A stretch of 64,000 nt of DNA from an uncultured Bacteroidia bacterium (GTDB taxonomy: Bacteria > Bacteroidota > Bacteroidia > Bacteroidales > UBA932), in NCBI GenBank assembly GCA_902762655.1, contig CACWOZ010000001.1, forward strand, positions 124,001 to 188,000, read 5' to 3'. The notes beneath the pieces were generated by a model. The model ran no database searches, was not told the origin of the DNA, and was given only the letters and a program-made list of their open reading frames with translations. Positions 1-9,169 of this stretch are shown here, one piece after another; within the stretch, counting starts at the first letter, position 1; every line of letters starts with the position of its first letter. The position numbers and the translations under genes are program-made.

Positions 1-2
1 AT

Positions 3-1187
3 ATACGCAAACTGGAGAAGTTCATGCAGGGCAAGCCCGTGGCCGAGCAGGAAATCAGCCGCCAGCTCCTGAACGAGGTCGTGGCATACGCCGAGTCGGG
101 CCAGTGCCGCAGGAAACTGCTGCTCAACTACTTCGGCGAAGAATACACTCAGGAGAACTGCGGTTGCTGCGACAACTGCCTCCACCCGAAGCCCGTATTC
201 GACGGCCGCAAGGACATGCAGCTTGTCATCGACCTCATCACCAGTCTTCCGGAGCACTTCAAGGTCGAGCATCTCGCATGCATACTCGCTGGCAAGGAGA
301 CGGCCTTGATCAAGAGCTACAAGCACGACGAACTCGAATTCTTCGGCAAGGGCAGCGCCCACGACGAACGCTTCTGGATCACCGTCATCCACCAGGGAAT
401 AGTACATCATTTGCTCGAGAAGGAGATAGAGTCCTACGGCCTGATCTCCGTTACCGGAGCCGGCCTTGAGTTCCTGATCGCCCCGAGCAAGCTTGAACTC
501 GTGCAGGACGGTGTATTCAGCGACGACGGTTCCGACGACTTCGAAGACGAAGAGGCTGCAGCCGCAGCAGGTGCGGTGCGCGGCGGAGGAGGATGCGACG
601 AGAACCTCCTCAAGATGCTCAAGGACCTCCGGAAGGATGTCGCCCGCCGCCTGAAGCTCCAGCCGTGGATCATATTCGGCGATCCTGCACTGCAGGATAT
701 GGCCATCCTGTATCCTGTCACGATAGATGAACTCAAGAACTGCCAGGGCGTAGGCGAAGGCAAGGCGCGCAAGTTCGGCGCCGAGTTCGTCAAGATTATC
801 GCACAGTATGTCGAAGAGAACGACATCACCCGCCCGGACGACTTCGTGGTGAAGTCGGCTCCCAACAAGAGCGCAAACAAGATTTTCATTATCCAGAGCA
901 TAGACCGGCGCATGGACCTCGGGGACATCGCTTCCGCAAAGGGTATGGACCTCGATGAACTGGTGACGGAAATAGAGGGCATAGTTTCCACCGGAACCAA
1001 GCTGAATCTGGATTATTACATTGAAGACAATTACGACGAGGAAGATGTGGAGGAGATTTACGAATACTTCCGAATCGAAGCCGAATCCGACTCGGTCGAT
1101 GAGGCCATCTCCGCCCTCGGTGGCGATTTCGAAGAACTCGAAATCCGCCTCATCCGCATCAAGTTCCTGTGTGATATAGCATCATAG
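3..1187 (+). CDS. recQ: ATP-dependent DNA helicase RecQ (5' end outside window)
   Basis: This is the C-terminal part of a RecQ 3'-5' DNA helicase, which acts in recombinational repair and replication-fork processing. The reading frame is open to the window start, so the first visible ATG at 24 is internal and the helicase core with its Walker motifs lies upstream. Visible parts, in order: the RQC zinc cluster (a Cys near base 103, then CGCCDNC at about 157-180), the RQC winged helix, an acidic, alanine- and glycine-rich linker (bases 520-600), an HRDC domain (about 600-830, with the ILYPVTIDEL and CQGVGEGKARKFG stretches), and a C-terminal helix-turn-helix-like tail (about 880-1180) of the kind found in Bacteroidota RecQ. 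It ends 7 bases before dnaG on the same strand. Identification is firm; the missing N-terminus is only a window effect. Confidence 0.93.
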   Translation: MRKLEKFMQGKPVAEQEISRQLLNEVVAYAESGQCRRKLLLNYFGEEYTQENCGCCDNCLHPKPVFDGRKDMQLVIDLITSLPEHFKVEHLACILAGKETALIKSYKHDELEFFGKGSAHDERFWITVIHQGIVHHLLEKEIESYGLISVTGAGLEFLIAPSKLELVQDGVFSDDGSDDFEDEEAAAAAGAVRGGGGCDENLLKMLKDLRKDVARRLKLQPWIIFGDPALQDMAILYPVTIDELKNCQGVGEGKARKFGAEFVKIIAQYVEENDITRPDDFVVKSAPNKSANKIFIIQSIDRRMDLGDIASAKGMDLDELVTEIEGIVSTGTKLNLDYYIEDNYDEEDVEEIYEYFRIEAESDSVDEAISALGGDFEELEIRLIRIKFLCDIAS

Positions 1188-1194
1188 AACGGCA

Positions 1195-3192
1195 ATGATA
1201 CCCAAGGAAACGGTCGACCTCATCCTGGATACCGTACGGATAGAGGACATAGTAGGGGACTTCGTGACGCTGAAGCGCCGCGGGGCCAACTACGTGGCCT
1301 GCTGCCCTTTCCATCAGGAGAAGACTCCGTCGTTCTACGTGTCGCCTTCGAAAGGTATCTACAAGTGCTTCGGATGCGGGAAGTCCGGGTCCGCCGTAGG
1401 CTTCCTGATGGAGCACGAGCATAATTCCTACGTGGAGGCCCTGCGCTACATTGCGAAACGCTATAACATAGAGATCGTCGAGGAGGAGGAATCACCGGAA
1501 GAGCTTGCCAGCCGCCAGCGCAGCGAAAGTCTGATGCTCGTGAGCGAGTTCGCACAGAAGTTCTTTGCAGACCAGCTCAAATCAGGCGAAGGAAAGGATG
1601 TAGGCCTTGCCTACTATCATTCCCGCCGCCTGGAAGATGATACCATAGAGAAATTCGGGCTCGGCTGGGCCCCATCTGCCCGTACCGCATTGCTGGATGC
1701 CGCACGCAAAGCTGGCTACAAAGATGAGTATCTGTTGGATGCAGGACTTGTGGTAAAGAGGGAAGATGGCACCCTCGGCGACAAGTTCCGCGAACGCGTG
1801 ATGTTCCCGATACAGTCGGTGAGCGGACGTACCATCGCCTTCAGCGGCCGTACTCTCAAGGCCGACAATCCTGCAAAGTACGTCAACTCTCCCGATACCG
1901 AAATCTACCGCAAGAGCAACATCCTCTTCGGCATCTATTTCGCCAAGAGCGAGATATCCCGTCAGGATGAGTGTATTATCGTCGAGGGTAATATCGACTA
2001 TGTGATGCTCCAGCAGCTGGGCATACACAATGTGGTGGCCCCCTGCGGAACGGCGCTTACGGTGCAGCAGATCCGCCTGATACACAAGTTCACCGAGAAT
2101 GTGCTGCTGATGAACGACGGCGACTCCGCCGGCATACACGCTTCGCTGAAGGATATCGACCTCATCTTGTATGAAGGCCTGAACGTGCGCGTGGTGCTTC
2201 TTCCGGAAGGGGAGGACCCGGATTCGTTCAGCAAGGGCAGGAGCCTGGAGGAAGTGCAGGCGTACATCGCTGCCAATGCAAAGGATTTCCTCGATTTCAA
2301 GTCGGACATCCTCCTCGGGGAAGCCGCCGGGAATCCTCTCAAGAAGGCGAATTTCGTAAACGACATAGCGGACACCATCGCCCGCATACCCGATGCGGTA
2401 AAGCGCTCTGTTTATGTGAACACGGCCGCCGAGAAGTTCGACGTGGCTCCGGACATCCTCTTTGCGCGAGTGAAGACTACCCGCGACCGCCTGCTGGAAG
2501 ACGAGCGCCGTGAGCGCGAGCGTGCCGCCAGGGGAACCGATGGAGCAGAGTCCCCCTCTTCCGCGTTGCTTCGCAACCCTGTACGGGAAAATGCTCCAGA
2601 GGGGGACTCTGCTCCATCGGCATCGGCCAGATACACTCCGGAGAACCGTATCCTTGCGGCGGTGGAGGGCGATATTCTGACCTTCCTGCTGCAGCACGGA
2701 TGCGAAGAACTGCACTTTGAGACCGACTCCCCGTACTACGATCCTGATGCCACCGATACCGTGGCCGGCTTCATCGCCTCCGCCATAGAATCTACCGGAC
2801 AGCCATTGGCCAACAGCGGTTTCCGCCGCGTATATGATGCATATCTCGATCTTTATGATGAGGGCAGGCAGCAGGACGAGATTATCCGCACCCTTCTGGA
2901 CTCTCCCGACAGAACGCTTGCGGAAATAGCTGGAGAGTTCTCCACCAGACCTTATCAATTGTCTGTGAAGCGTTTGGAAAGTTCCATGACATCTGAGCAG
3001 TCATGGCTCGTGGCATATGTTCCCCGCGCCATGCTCACCCTGGCAGAGCGCCGGGTGGCATCGCGCTTAGAGGAAATACGGCGCGCCCTTCACGACATAA
3101 CGTCCGAAGAATCACTCCCTCTTCTGCAGGAGATGACCAAATTGCAGAAAAGACAGAAGAAATTGAAAGATACTCTGAAAAAAGAAGATTAA
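1195..3192 (+). CDS. dnaG: DNA primase DnaG, with an in-frame palindromic insert
   Basis: Synthesises the RNA primers used by the replisome. The 665-residue product has the N-terminal CHC2 zinc finger (C37, H40, C58, C61), the RNA polymerase core, and a Toprim domain ([11 protein letters not shown] near residue 262, NDGDSAG near 310), followed by a helicase-binding C-terminal region. The linker before the C-terminal region (residues about 448-476) is encoded by a perfect 23-bp inverted repeat with a 38-nt loop. A nearly identical loop occurs in dnaX. The linker reads through in frame, so the gene appears intact. The ATG at 1195 lies 7 bases after recQ and fits the family N-terminus (start [10 protein letters not shown]). 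metG follows after 8 bases, so the two are probably cotranscribed. Confidence 0.97.
   Translation: MIPKETVDLILDTVRIEDIVGDFVTLKRRGANYVACCPFHQEKTPSFYVSPSKGIYKCFGCGKSGSAVGFLMEHEHNSYVEALRYIAKRYNIEIVEEEESPEELASRQRSESLMLVSEFAQKFFADQLKSGEGKDVGLAYYHSRRLEDDTIEKFGLGWAPSARTALLDAARKAGYKDEYLLDAGLVVKREDGTLGDKFRERVMFPIQSVSGRTIAFSGRTLKADNPAKYVNSPDTEIYRKSNILFGIYFAKSEISRQDECIIVEGNIDYVMLQQLGIHNVVAPCGTALTVQQIRLIHKFTENVLLMNDGDSAGIHASLKDIDLILYEGLNVRVVLLPEGEDPDSFSKGRSLEEVQAYIAANAKDFLDFKSDILLGEAAGNPLKKANFVNDIADTIARIPDAVKRSVYVNTAAEKFDVAPDILFARVKTTRDRLLEDERRERERAARGTDGAESPSSALLRNPVRENAPEGDSAPSASARYTPENRILAAVEGDILTFLLQHGCEELHFETDSPYYDPDATDTVAGFIASAIESTGQPLANSGFRRVYDAYLDLYDEGRQQDEIIRTLLDSPDRTLAEIAGEFSTRPYQLSVKRLESSMTSEQSWLVAYVPRAMLTLAERRVASRLEEIRRALHDITSEESLPLLQEMTKLQKRQKKLKDTLKKED
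2537..2620. repeat. In-frame palindromic element, dnaG copy
   Basis: The left arm 2537-2559 is perfectly complementary to the right arm 2598-2620 (23 of 23). The loop 2560-2597 begins TCCGCGTTGCTTCGCAAC and itself contains a small GTTGC/GCAAC hairpin. Both arms and the loop are translated as part of DnaG; the loop encodes [15 protein letters not shown]. The loop matches the element at 7898-7983 in dnaX with only a few substitutions, while the arms differ. This resembles in principle the protein-coding palindromic elements known from Rickettsia, but relatedness to that family is not claimed. Confidence 0.9.
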
Positions 3193-3200
3193 GACTATAT

Positions 3201-5285
3201 ATGGAAAAGAAGTTCAAGAGAACCCTGGTGACCTGCGCGTTGCCTTATGCCAATGGCCCGGTGCATATCGGGCATCTTGCCGGAGTATATGTGCCGGCTG
3301 ATATTTATGTGAGATATCTCCGACTCCGCGGGGAGGATGTGCTGTATGTGTGCGGCAGCGATGAGCACGGAGTGCCCATTACCATCAAAGCACGCCAGCA
3401 GGGCTGCAGCCCGCAGGACATAGTGGACAAATACCACAGTATAATCAGCGAGAGTTTCAAGGCCCTGGGCATCAACTTCGACATTTATGGCCGGACATCG
3501 TCTAAGGTTCACGAGAAGAATGCATCGCAGTTTTTCCGCAAACTCTACGACGAAGGCAAGTTCGTCACGCAGGAGAGCGAGCAGTATTACGACCCTGAGG
3601 CCAAGACCTTCCTCGCCGACCGTTATATTGTGGGCACCTGCCCCAAGTGCGGTAACGAGAGCGCCTACGGTGACCAGTGCGAGAAGTGCGGCTCAACTCT
3701 CAGCCCGGAGGAACTCATCAATCCTCACTCCAAGTTGAGTGGGGCAGAACCCATTAAAAAGAAGACCACGCACTGGTATCTTCCCCTGCAGGACTATGAA
3801 CCCTGGCTTCGCGAATGGATTCTGGAAGGACACAAGGAGTGGCGCTCCAATGTCTACGGCCAGGTCAAGAGCTGGCTGGACGGAGGCCTCCAGCCCCGTG
3901 CCGTCACGCGGGATCTTGACTGGGGTGTCCCTGTGCCTGTAGAAGGTGCGGAGGGCAAGGTCCTCTACGTGTGGTTCGATGCACCTATCGGATACATTTC
4001 CAACACCATGGAGCTTCTGCCGGATGACTGGGAGAAGTGGTGGAAGAGCCCCGATACCAAACTGGTGCACTTCATCGGCAAAGACAATATCGTGTTCCAT
4101 TGCATAGTCTTCCCTTCGATGCTTAAGGCATACGGCGATGGCTTTATCCTCCCCGAGAATGTGCCTGCAAACGAATTCTTGAATCTCGAAGGCGACAAGA
4201 TATCCACATCCCGCGGATGGGCCGTTTGGGCTCATGAGTATGTGCAGGATTTCCCGGGAAAGGAGGATGTGCTGCGCTACGTACTGACTGCCAACGCTCC
4301 CGAAACCAAGGACAATGATTTCAGCTGGAAGGAATTCCAGACCCGCAACAATTCCGAGCTGGTGGCTATTTTCGGAAACTTCGTTAACCGTGCCGTGGTT
4401 CTCACGCATAAGTATTTCGAAGGGAAGGTGCCCGCTGCCGGCGAGTTAACCGACGTGGACCGCGAGACTCTTGCCGAGGTCCCCGTGCTTCGCGAAAGCC
4501 TTGAGAAGAATATCGAGAACTATCGTTTCCGCGAAGCTCTGAAAGATGCCATGCAGATAGCGCGTCTTGGCAACAAATACATTTCCGACAGTGAGCCGTG
4601 GAAACTTGCGAAGACCGATCTCGCCCGCACAGGCACCATCCTGAATGTGTGCCTGCAACTCTGCGCCGATCTTGCCATCGCTTTCGAGCCTTTCACTCCT
4701 TTCGCTTGCGAGCGTTTGCGTAAAATGCTGAACCTGTCTTCCGTGGCCGGCATTGCCGGTCCGCAAAGCGTAGGTTGGGAGCAGTTGGGGGCGACCGATA
4801 TTCTGAAGGAGGGCCATCAACTGGGAGAGGCGGAGTTGCTGTTCGCGAAGATAGAGGACGATGCCATCCAGAAGCAACTCGACCGCCTTGCCGCCATCCG
4901 TGCGCAGAAAGAGGCGGAAGCCAAGGCAGAACTTGCGAAACAGGTCGCTCCACAGAAGGACGAATGCACCTTTGAGGAATTCGAGAAGATGGACATCCGT
5001 ACTGCGACCGTGCTGGAGGCGGAGCGTGTGCCCAAGACCGACAAACTCCTGAAACTCACGATAGATACCGGCCTCGACAAGCGCGTGATAGTGTCCGGCA
5101 TTGCCGAATACTACAGCCCCGAGGACATGCTTGGCAAGCAGATCTGCATCCTCGCCAATCTCAAACCCCGCACTATCAAGGGGATTGAGAGCAAGGGCAT
5201 GATTCTCATGGCCAAGCAGAACGACGGAAAGATGCGCTTCATCACTCCGCAGGAAGCAGTGGTGAACGGTTCGCAGGTTGGTTAA
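3201..5285 (+). CDS. metG: Methionine-tRNA ligase (MetRS)
   Basis: Charges tRNA-Met with methionine. The 694-residue protein starts [10 protein letters not shown]. It has the HIGH motif (residues 22-25), a four-cysteine zinc knuckle (about residues 147-164, CPKC...CEKC), the KMSKS-equivalent KISTS at 333-337, the anticodon-binding helical domain, and a C-terminal OB-fold tRNA-binding domain (about 590-694) that mediates dimerisation in homologues. The ATG at 3201 is chosen because the conserved N-terminus begins there. An in-frame extension upstream to 3003 would overlap dnaG by 190 bases and adds nothing conserved. The stop codon overlaps the end of the convergent methyltransferase gene by 4 bases. 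Confidence 0.97.
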   Translation: MEKKFKRTLVTCALPYANGPVHIGHLAGVYVPADIYVRYLRLRGEDVLYVCGSDEHGVPITIKARQQGCSPQDIVDKYHSIISESFKALGINFDIYGRTSSKVHEKNASQFFRKLYDEGKFVTQESEQYYDPEAKTFLADRYIVGTCPKCGNESAYGDQCEKCGSTLSPEELINPHSKLSGAEPIKKKTTHWYLPLQDYEPWLREWILEGHKEWRSNVYGQVKSWLDGGLQPRAVTRDLDWGVPVPVEGAEGKVLYVWFDAPIGYISNTMELLPDDWEKWWKSPDTKLVHFIGKDNIVFHCIVFPSMLKAYGDGFILPENVPANEFLNLEGDKISTSRGWAVWAHEYVQDFPGKEDVLRYVLTANAPETKDNDFSWKEFQTRNNSELVAIFGNFVNRAVVLTHKYFEGKVPAAGELTDVDRETLAEVPVLRESLEKNIENYRFREALKDAMQIARLGNKYISDSEPWKLAKTDLARTGTILNVCLQLCADLAIAFEPFTPFACERLRKMLNLSSVAGIAGPQSVGWEQLGATDILKEGHQLGEAELLFAKIEDDAIQKQLDRLAAIRAQKEAEAKAELAKQVAPQKDECTFEEFEKMDIRTATVLEAERVPKTDKLLKLTIDTGLDKRVIVSGIAEYYSPEDMLGKQICILANLKPRTIKGIESKGMILMAKQNDGKMRFITPQEAVVNGSQVG

Positions 5286-5914
5286 TACTTCTTGCGTATC
5301 AGACTTATGCCGTCCCTGAGCGGCAGGATTACGACCTCCACGCGGGGGTCGTTTTTCACATGGTCGTTGAAAGCGCGCAACGCTTCCGTCTTGGCGTCGC
5401 GGTAGGTTTCATCGAAGGGCTTTCCGCCAAGCAGCACGTCGTCGGCGACAATTATTCCGCCTGGACGGAGTTTGGGGAGGATTGCCTCGTAGTAGTCTAT
5501 ATACTCGCGTTTGTCGGCGTCGATGTAGGCAAGGTCGTATGGCCCCTGCAGCCGTGAGAGTGTTTCCAGGGCGGGCCCTGTGTGTAGTTGTATCCTGCTT
5601 TCCAGCCCGGCATCCCGCCAGCCCTTGCGGATAATGTCTTCGAGTTCGTCATCTATCTCCAAGGTGTCCAGAGAACCGCCTTCCGGCAGGCCGGAAGCAA
5701 TGCAGGCTGTGGAATATCCCGTGAAGGTACCGATCTCCAGGGCCCTGAGCGCTCCGCTTATCTGCGTGAGCATGGTGAGCAGCCTGCCTTGTACAGGCCC
5801 GCACATCATGCGCGGGTAGTTGGTGTGCATGTGGGTGGCGGCCTCTATCCTCTCCAACGCGTCGCCGAAGGGAGAGCTGTGGGCAAGCAGGTATTTTTCC
5901 AGGGGAGAAGACAT
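5282..5914 (-). CDS. SAM-dependent O-methyltransferase (class I, COG4122-like)
   Basis: A 210-residue class I methyltransferase of the catechol/caffeoyl-CoA O-methyltransferase-like group. The SAM-binding motif I is [12 protein letters not shown] (about residues 57-68), the acidic motif is YIDADKREY, and the metal and substrate motif is [11 protein letters not shown], where the paired Asp residues would help bind a divalent metal in family members. The substrate cannot be deduced. It lies immediately downstream of the secreted protein at 5916 on the same strand (1-base gap), so the two are probably one transcript, and it converges on metG. Fold assignment is strong; the biological role is unknown. 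Confidence 0.9.
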   Translation of the reverse strand: MSSPLEKYLLAHSSPFGDALERIEAATHMHTNYPRMMCGPVQGRLLTMLTQISGALRALEIGTFTGYSTACIASGLPEGGSLDTLEIDDELEDIIRKGWRDAGLESRIQLHTGPALETLSRLQGPYDLAYIDADKREYIDYYEAILPKLRPGGIIVADDVLLGGKPFDETYRDAKTEALRAFNDHVKNDPRVEVVILPLRDGISLIRKKY

Positions 5915-5915
5915 T

Positions 5916-6584
5916 TTATTTCTTCTTGATGCTGCGGAGTTGGTGGGTGTCGGTGGAGATGACCATCTCTATCTTCTTGTCGGACGAAGAGGATACAATC
6001 TCTATTCTTGCGTTCTCGAAAGGCCTGGCGGCGAGAAACGCATCCAGGGCTGCCTGCCTGTCGGTATGGACGGGGCCTATGGGTTTGGAACACAGGGCCT
6101 TGAGGCCGCGGTAGGCTACTTTGTCCGATTCCATCGCGCGGTTTATGTATTCTTGCAAAATGTCGATATAGGCGGGCAGATAAACCAGTTCATCCCCACC
6201 GGTCATATAGGCGGGAGCTATCGGAATCATCACTACGTCGAAGCCCTGCTTGAGTTGGTTCTCGTCTTCCGGGTCACCGCCTTTAGTAAGCGTCATGTAT
6301 GTGAAGTTGGCATCGAAGGTGAAGCGCACGAAGTAATAGAGGTTGGTGTAGCGGTCGCGGGTGTAGTCGGTGACCGTGCAGAACTCGTAGGGGGAAGCCA
6401 TCCATCGGCTGGAAATCTCTTCTTTCAGCACGGCATCGAATACTTCCTGCCCGGTCAGTACCACGCGTGTCGTGCGGGACGGAAAGTCCTCCAGGCGCGC
6501 CTTGCGGGTATAGATGCGGCCTTGTGCGAAGGCGCATGATCCGCAAAGTACCAGAAGCAATGCCAATAAATATTTTTTCTTCAT
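5916..6584 (-). CDS. Secreted protein of unknown function
   Basis: A protein of about 222 residues with a clear Sec signal peptide (MKKKYLLALLLVLCGSCAFA, cleavage after AFA before Q). The ATG at 6584 is preferred. A GTG three codons upstream at 6593 is also in frame but would only add residues before the basic n-region. No cysteine sits at a lipobox position, so a periplasmic or exported soluble protein is likely. The mature part is mixed alpha/beta with a conserved-looking run TDYTRDRYTNLYYFVRFTFD and a basic C-terminus ending RSIKKK. I do not recognise a family. It is divergent from dnaX, with about 50 bases between the starts. Confidence 0.75.
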   Translation of the reverse strand: MKKKYLLALLLVLCGSCAFAQGRIYTRKARLEDFPSRTTRVVLTGQEVFDAVLKEEISSRWMASPYEFCTVTDYTRDRYTNLYYFVRFTFDANFTYMTLTKGGDPEDENQLKQGFDVVMIPIAPAYMTGGDELVYLPAYIDILQEYINRAMESDKVAYRGLKALCSKPIGPVHTDRQAALDAFLAARPFENARIEIVSSSSDKKIEMVISTDTHQLRSIKKK

Positions 6585-6594
6585 GTTTCTCACG

Positions 6595-6627
6595 TTGGCA
6601 AATTTACACTTTATTTTATTATTTTTG
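6595..6627 (+). promoter_or_regulatory. Promoter of dnaX (Bacteroidota type)
   Basis: The -7 element TATTTTTG at 6620-6627 matches TAnnTTTG exactly, with a TTG at 6595-6597 (22-nt spacing) as a possible -33 element. The dnaX ATG at 6635 is only 7 nt after the box, so the transcript would be leaderless or nearly so. Confidence 0.6.
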
Positions 6628-6634
6628 TAATCCT

Positions 6635-8368
6635 ATGAGTGAGTATATAGTATCTGCACGCAAGTACCGTCCGGATTCCTTTGAAACCCTTATCGGACAG
6701 GACAACATAGCCAGGACGCTGAAGAATTCCATTCTCCGCGGCCAGCTGGCCCATGCCTATCTTTTCTGCGGCCCCCGCGGAGTAGGCAAGACCAGCACCG
6801 CACGAATTTTCGCGAAGACCATCAACTGCATGCATCCTACTGCAAATATGGAGCCGTGCGGGGAGTGTGAGTCCTGCGTGTCCTTCGCCGAAGGCCGCTC
6901 ATATTGCATTTATGAACTGGACGCTGCCTCAAACAATAGCGTAGAGGACATCAAGACCCTGATGGAGAAAGTGCAGATACCTCCTCAGGTCGGCAACTAC
7001 AGCGTGTACATCATCGACGAGGTCCACATGCTCAGCCAAGCCGCTTTCAACGCCTTCCTCAAGACTCTGGAGGAACCACCGGCATATGCTATATTCATCC
7101 TTTGCACAACAGAAAAGCATAAAGTCCTTCCGACCATCCTCTCCCGTTGCCAGACCTACGATTTCAACCGTATCGGCATCTCCGACATGGTGCGCAACCT
7201 GCGTGGGATAGCGGACAAGGAAGGAGTTAAAGTAGATGATGAATCCCTGCACGTGATTGCCCAGAAGGCGGACGGAGCCATGCGCGACGCCCTCACGATC
7301 TTCGACCAGACCGTTGCCTTCTGCGGTAGCGACATCCACTATGAGGATGTTATCCGTAACCTTGGAGTGCTGGACTACGATTATACTTTCAAACTTGTGG
7401 ATTTCTTCCTTGCAAAGGATTACGCCAGTGCTCTTCTGGAGTTCGACGACGTTCTCTCCAAAGGGTTCAACGCCCTGCATTTCGTGTCGGCCCTGGGTGA
7501 GCATTTCCGCAACCTGTTGGTGGCACGCACGGGAGGCCTGGAGTCGTTGCTCGACCTGCCGGAGTCCCTTAAGGGTCGCTATCGCGAGCAGGCCGGGCGC
7601 TGTACTATCCAGTTTTTTTATGACGCGCTCGGTATTACCACTGCCTGCGAGGCAGGTTACAAGTCCAGCACAAATCAGCGGTTGCATATCGAGTATGCCC
7701 TCATGAAGCTGGCATTTCTCGGCGGTGTGCCCGTGGCAGCTGCATCTCTCCCACTAGAAATCAAAGGGGAGGAGATAGTTCAAAGTGTTGATAATCAGCA
7801 AGATAGCCGCCATGTAACGAATGAGCCTGCCGCGACAAAGCGAAGCAGCCGGGCTAAGAAGGTTATGTCGGGGCTGCTGGCCGGGGAGGAGGATGATACC
7901 GCTTCTGCGGTCACCACTTCTTCCGCGTTGCTTCGCAACTCTGTACAGGAAAATGCTCCGGAAGGGGTGACTGCAGAAGCGGTTGACCCCGACATCCCGA
8001 CAGAAGACGAAATCCGGACAAAATGGCCGGAACTGGTGAAGGAATGCTCCAAGGGTAAACCAAGATTGGAGAATGCCCTTGCCAGCGCCGCACTCTCGTT
8101 TGCCGAAGAGGACGGATTCAGGAATGTCAGTTTCGAGGTGACCAACGAGGCCCAGAAGCAATGGATAGAGAACGGACTCCTGCGCAATATGGAAACCAGC
8201 TTTGCCAGGATACTCGGCAGCGGCAGGGTTCACTTGTTCGTAACCGTCAAACAGGTCGAAGAATCTGCACCAAAAGTATATCTTCCGGCAGAAAAGGCAC
8301 AAGAATTGATGAATACCAATCCCGAGGTCCTGAATCTTGTGAAGGATCTGGGCCTGGACGCAAATTAG
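6635..8368 (+). CDS. dnaX: DNA polymerase III gamma/tau subunit, with an in-frame palindromic insert
   Basis: Clamp-loader ATPase of the replicative polymerase. The 577-residue product has Walker A GPRGVGKTS (residues 46-54), a four-Cys zinc module (C65, C75, C78, C81), Walker B YIIDEVHML, sensor-1 and the arginine-finger SRCQ. Domain III follows, and then a low-complexity linker with the palindromic element (residues about 422-450) before a tau-like C-terminal domain. ATG 6635 (MSEYIVSARKYRP) matches the universal start; the frame is open upstream to 6467 but that stretch runs antisense through the neighbouring gene. lptB follows after 6 bases. No slippery A-run for programmed frameshifting stands out. 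Confidence 0.96.
   Translation: MSEYIVSARKYRPDSFETLIGQDNIARTLKNSILRGQLAHAYLFCGPRGVGKTSTARIFAKTINCMHPTANMEPCGECESCVSFAEGRSYCIYELDAASNNSVEDIKTLMEKVQIPPQVGNYSVYIIDEVHMLSQAAFNAFLKTLEEPPAYAIFILCTTEKHKVLPTILSRCQTYDFNRIGISDMVRNLRGIADKEGVKVDDESLHVIAQKADGAMRDALTIFDQTVAFCGSDIHYEDVIRNLGVLDYDYTFKLVDFFLAKDYASALLEFDDVLSKGFNALHFVSALGEHFRNLLVARTGGLESLLDLPESLKGRYREQAGRCTIQFFYDALGITTACEAGYKSSTNQRLHIEYALMKLAFLGGVPVAAASLPLEIKGEEIVQSVDNQQDSRHVTNEPAATKRSSRAKKVMSGLLAGEEDDTASAVTTSSALLRNSVQENAPEGVTAEAVDPDIPTEDEIRTKWPELVKECSKGKPRLENALASAALSFAEEDGFRNVSFEVTNEAQKQWIENGLLRNMETSFARILGSGRVHLFVTVKQVEESAPKVYLPAEKAQELMNTNPEVLNLVKDLGLDAN
7898..7983. repeat. In-frame palindromic element, dnaX copy
   Basis: The left arm 7898-7920 pairs with the right arm 7961-7983 with two mismatches. 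The loop 7921-7960 begins TTCCGCGTTGCTTCGCAAC and is nearly the same as the loop in dnaG (2560-2597). The arm sequences are unlike those in dnaG, yet again self-complementary. It is read in the same frame as in dnaG, encoding SSALLRN..VQENAPEG in a protein linker. Confidence 0.88.
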
Positions 8369-8374
8369 AACATA

Positions 8375-9169
8375 ATGAAACTTCGCTGCGAAAACCTGGT
8401 TAAGAAATATGGCGTGCGCACCGTCGTAAAGGGTGTGTCGATGGAGGTCAACCAAGGAGAAATCGTCGGCTTCCTCGGCCCCAATGGCGCAGGAAAGACG
8501 ACCAGTTTTTACATGATAACCGGCCAGATCGTGCCAAACGAGGGACGCATCTTCCTCGACGATGAGGAACTCACCGGCCTTCCCATGTACAAGCGTGCCC
8601 AAAAAGGCGTAGGCTATCTGCCTCAGGAGGCATCGGTCTTCCGCAAAATGAGTGTAGAGGACAACATTCTTTCCGTAATGGAAATGACAGGGATGTCCAA
8701 GTCCGAGCGTAAGGACCGTATGGAGCAGTTGATTGATGAATTCAATCTTTCCAAAGTGCGCAGGAGCCTTGGAATACAGCTGTCAGGAGGCGAGCGCAGG
8801 CGCTGCGAAATAGCCCGGGCACTGGCCATCGACCCAAAGTTCATCCTTCTGGACGAGCCGTTCGCAGGCGTCGATCCCATTGCAGTCGAAGATATCCAGT
8901 ATATCATTGCGAAACTCAAATACCGTAATATCGGGGTTATAATCACAGACCACAATGTGGGTGAAACCCTTGCCATTACCGACCGTGCATACCTTCTGTA
9001 TGAAGGCACGATCCTCCAGCAGGGGACTCCGGAGGCGCTTGCCGGCGATGAAGACGTTCGAACAAAATATCTCGGTTCCGGATTCGTGCTCAAACGCTCC
9101 GTTTCCGTGGAGCGCGCTCAGCGCGAATATGCCGGGATGCTTGCAAAACAGAAAAAGGAGGGAGAATGA
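8375..9169 (+). CDS. lptB: LPS export ABC transporter ATP-binding protein LptB
   Basis: Cytoplasmic ATPase that drives LptFG extraction of lipopolysaccharide for transport to the outer membrane. The 264-residue protein has Walker [10 protein letters not shown] (about residues 36-44), Q-loop, signature LSGGERRR, Walker [13 protein letters not shown] and the switch His in ITDHNVGE. The LptB-specific wording of these motifs ([22 protein letters not shown]) separates it from other small ABC ATPases. The C-terminus extends about 20 residues past the usual end (charged, ending KKEGE). Its stop overlaps the start of the response regulator gene by 4 bases, suggesting coupled translation. Confidence 0.95.
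   Translation: MKLRCENLVKKYGVRTVVKGVSMEVNQGEIVGFLGPNGAGKTTSFYMITGQIVPNEGRIFLDDEELTGLPMYKRAQKGVGYLPQEASVFRKMSVEDNILSVMEMTGMSKSERKDRMEQLIDEFNLSKVRRSLGIQLSGGERRRCEIARALAIDPKFILLDEPFAGVDPIAVEDIQYIIAKLKYRNIGVIITDHNVGETLAITDRAYLLYEGTILQQGTPEALAGDEDVRTKYLGSGFVLKRSVSVERAQREYAGMLAKQKKEGE

Noticed and set aside
1582-2958. Long minus-strand ORF across dnaG (458 codons)
   Set aside because: It is antisense to a clear dnaG, has no recognisable domain, and is explained by the codon composition of dnaG.
3003-3200. Extended start of MetG
   Set aside because: The upstream part overlaps dnaG and has no conserved residues; ATG 3201 fits the family.
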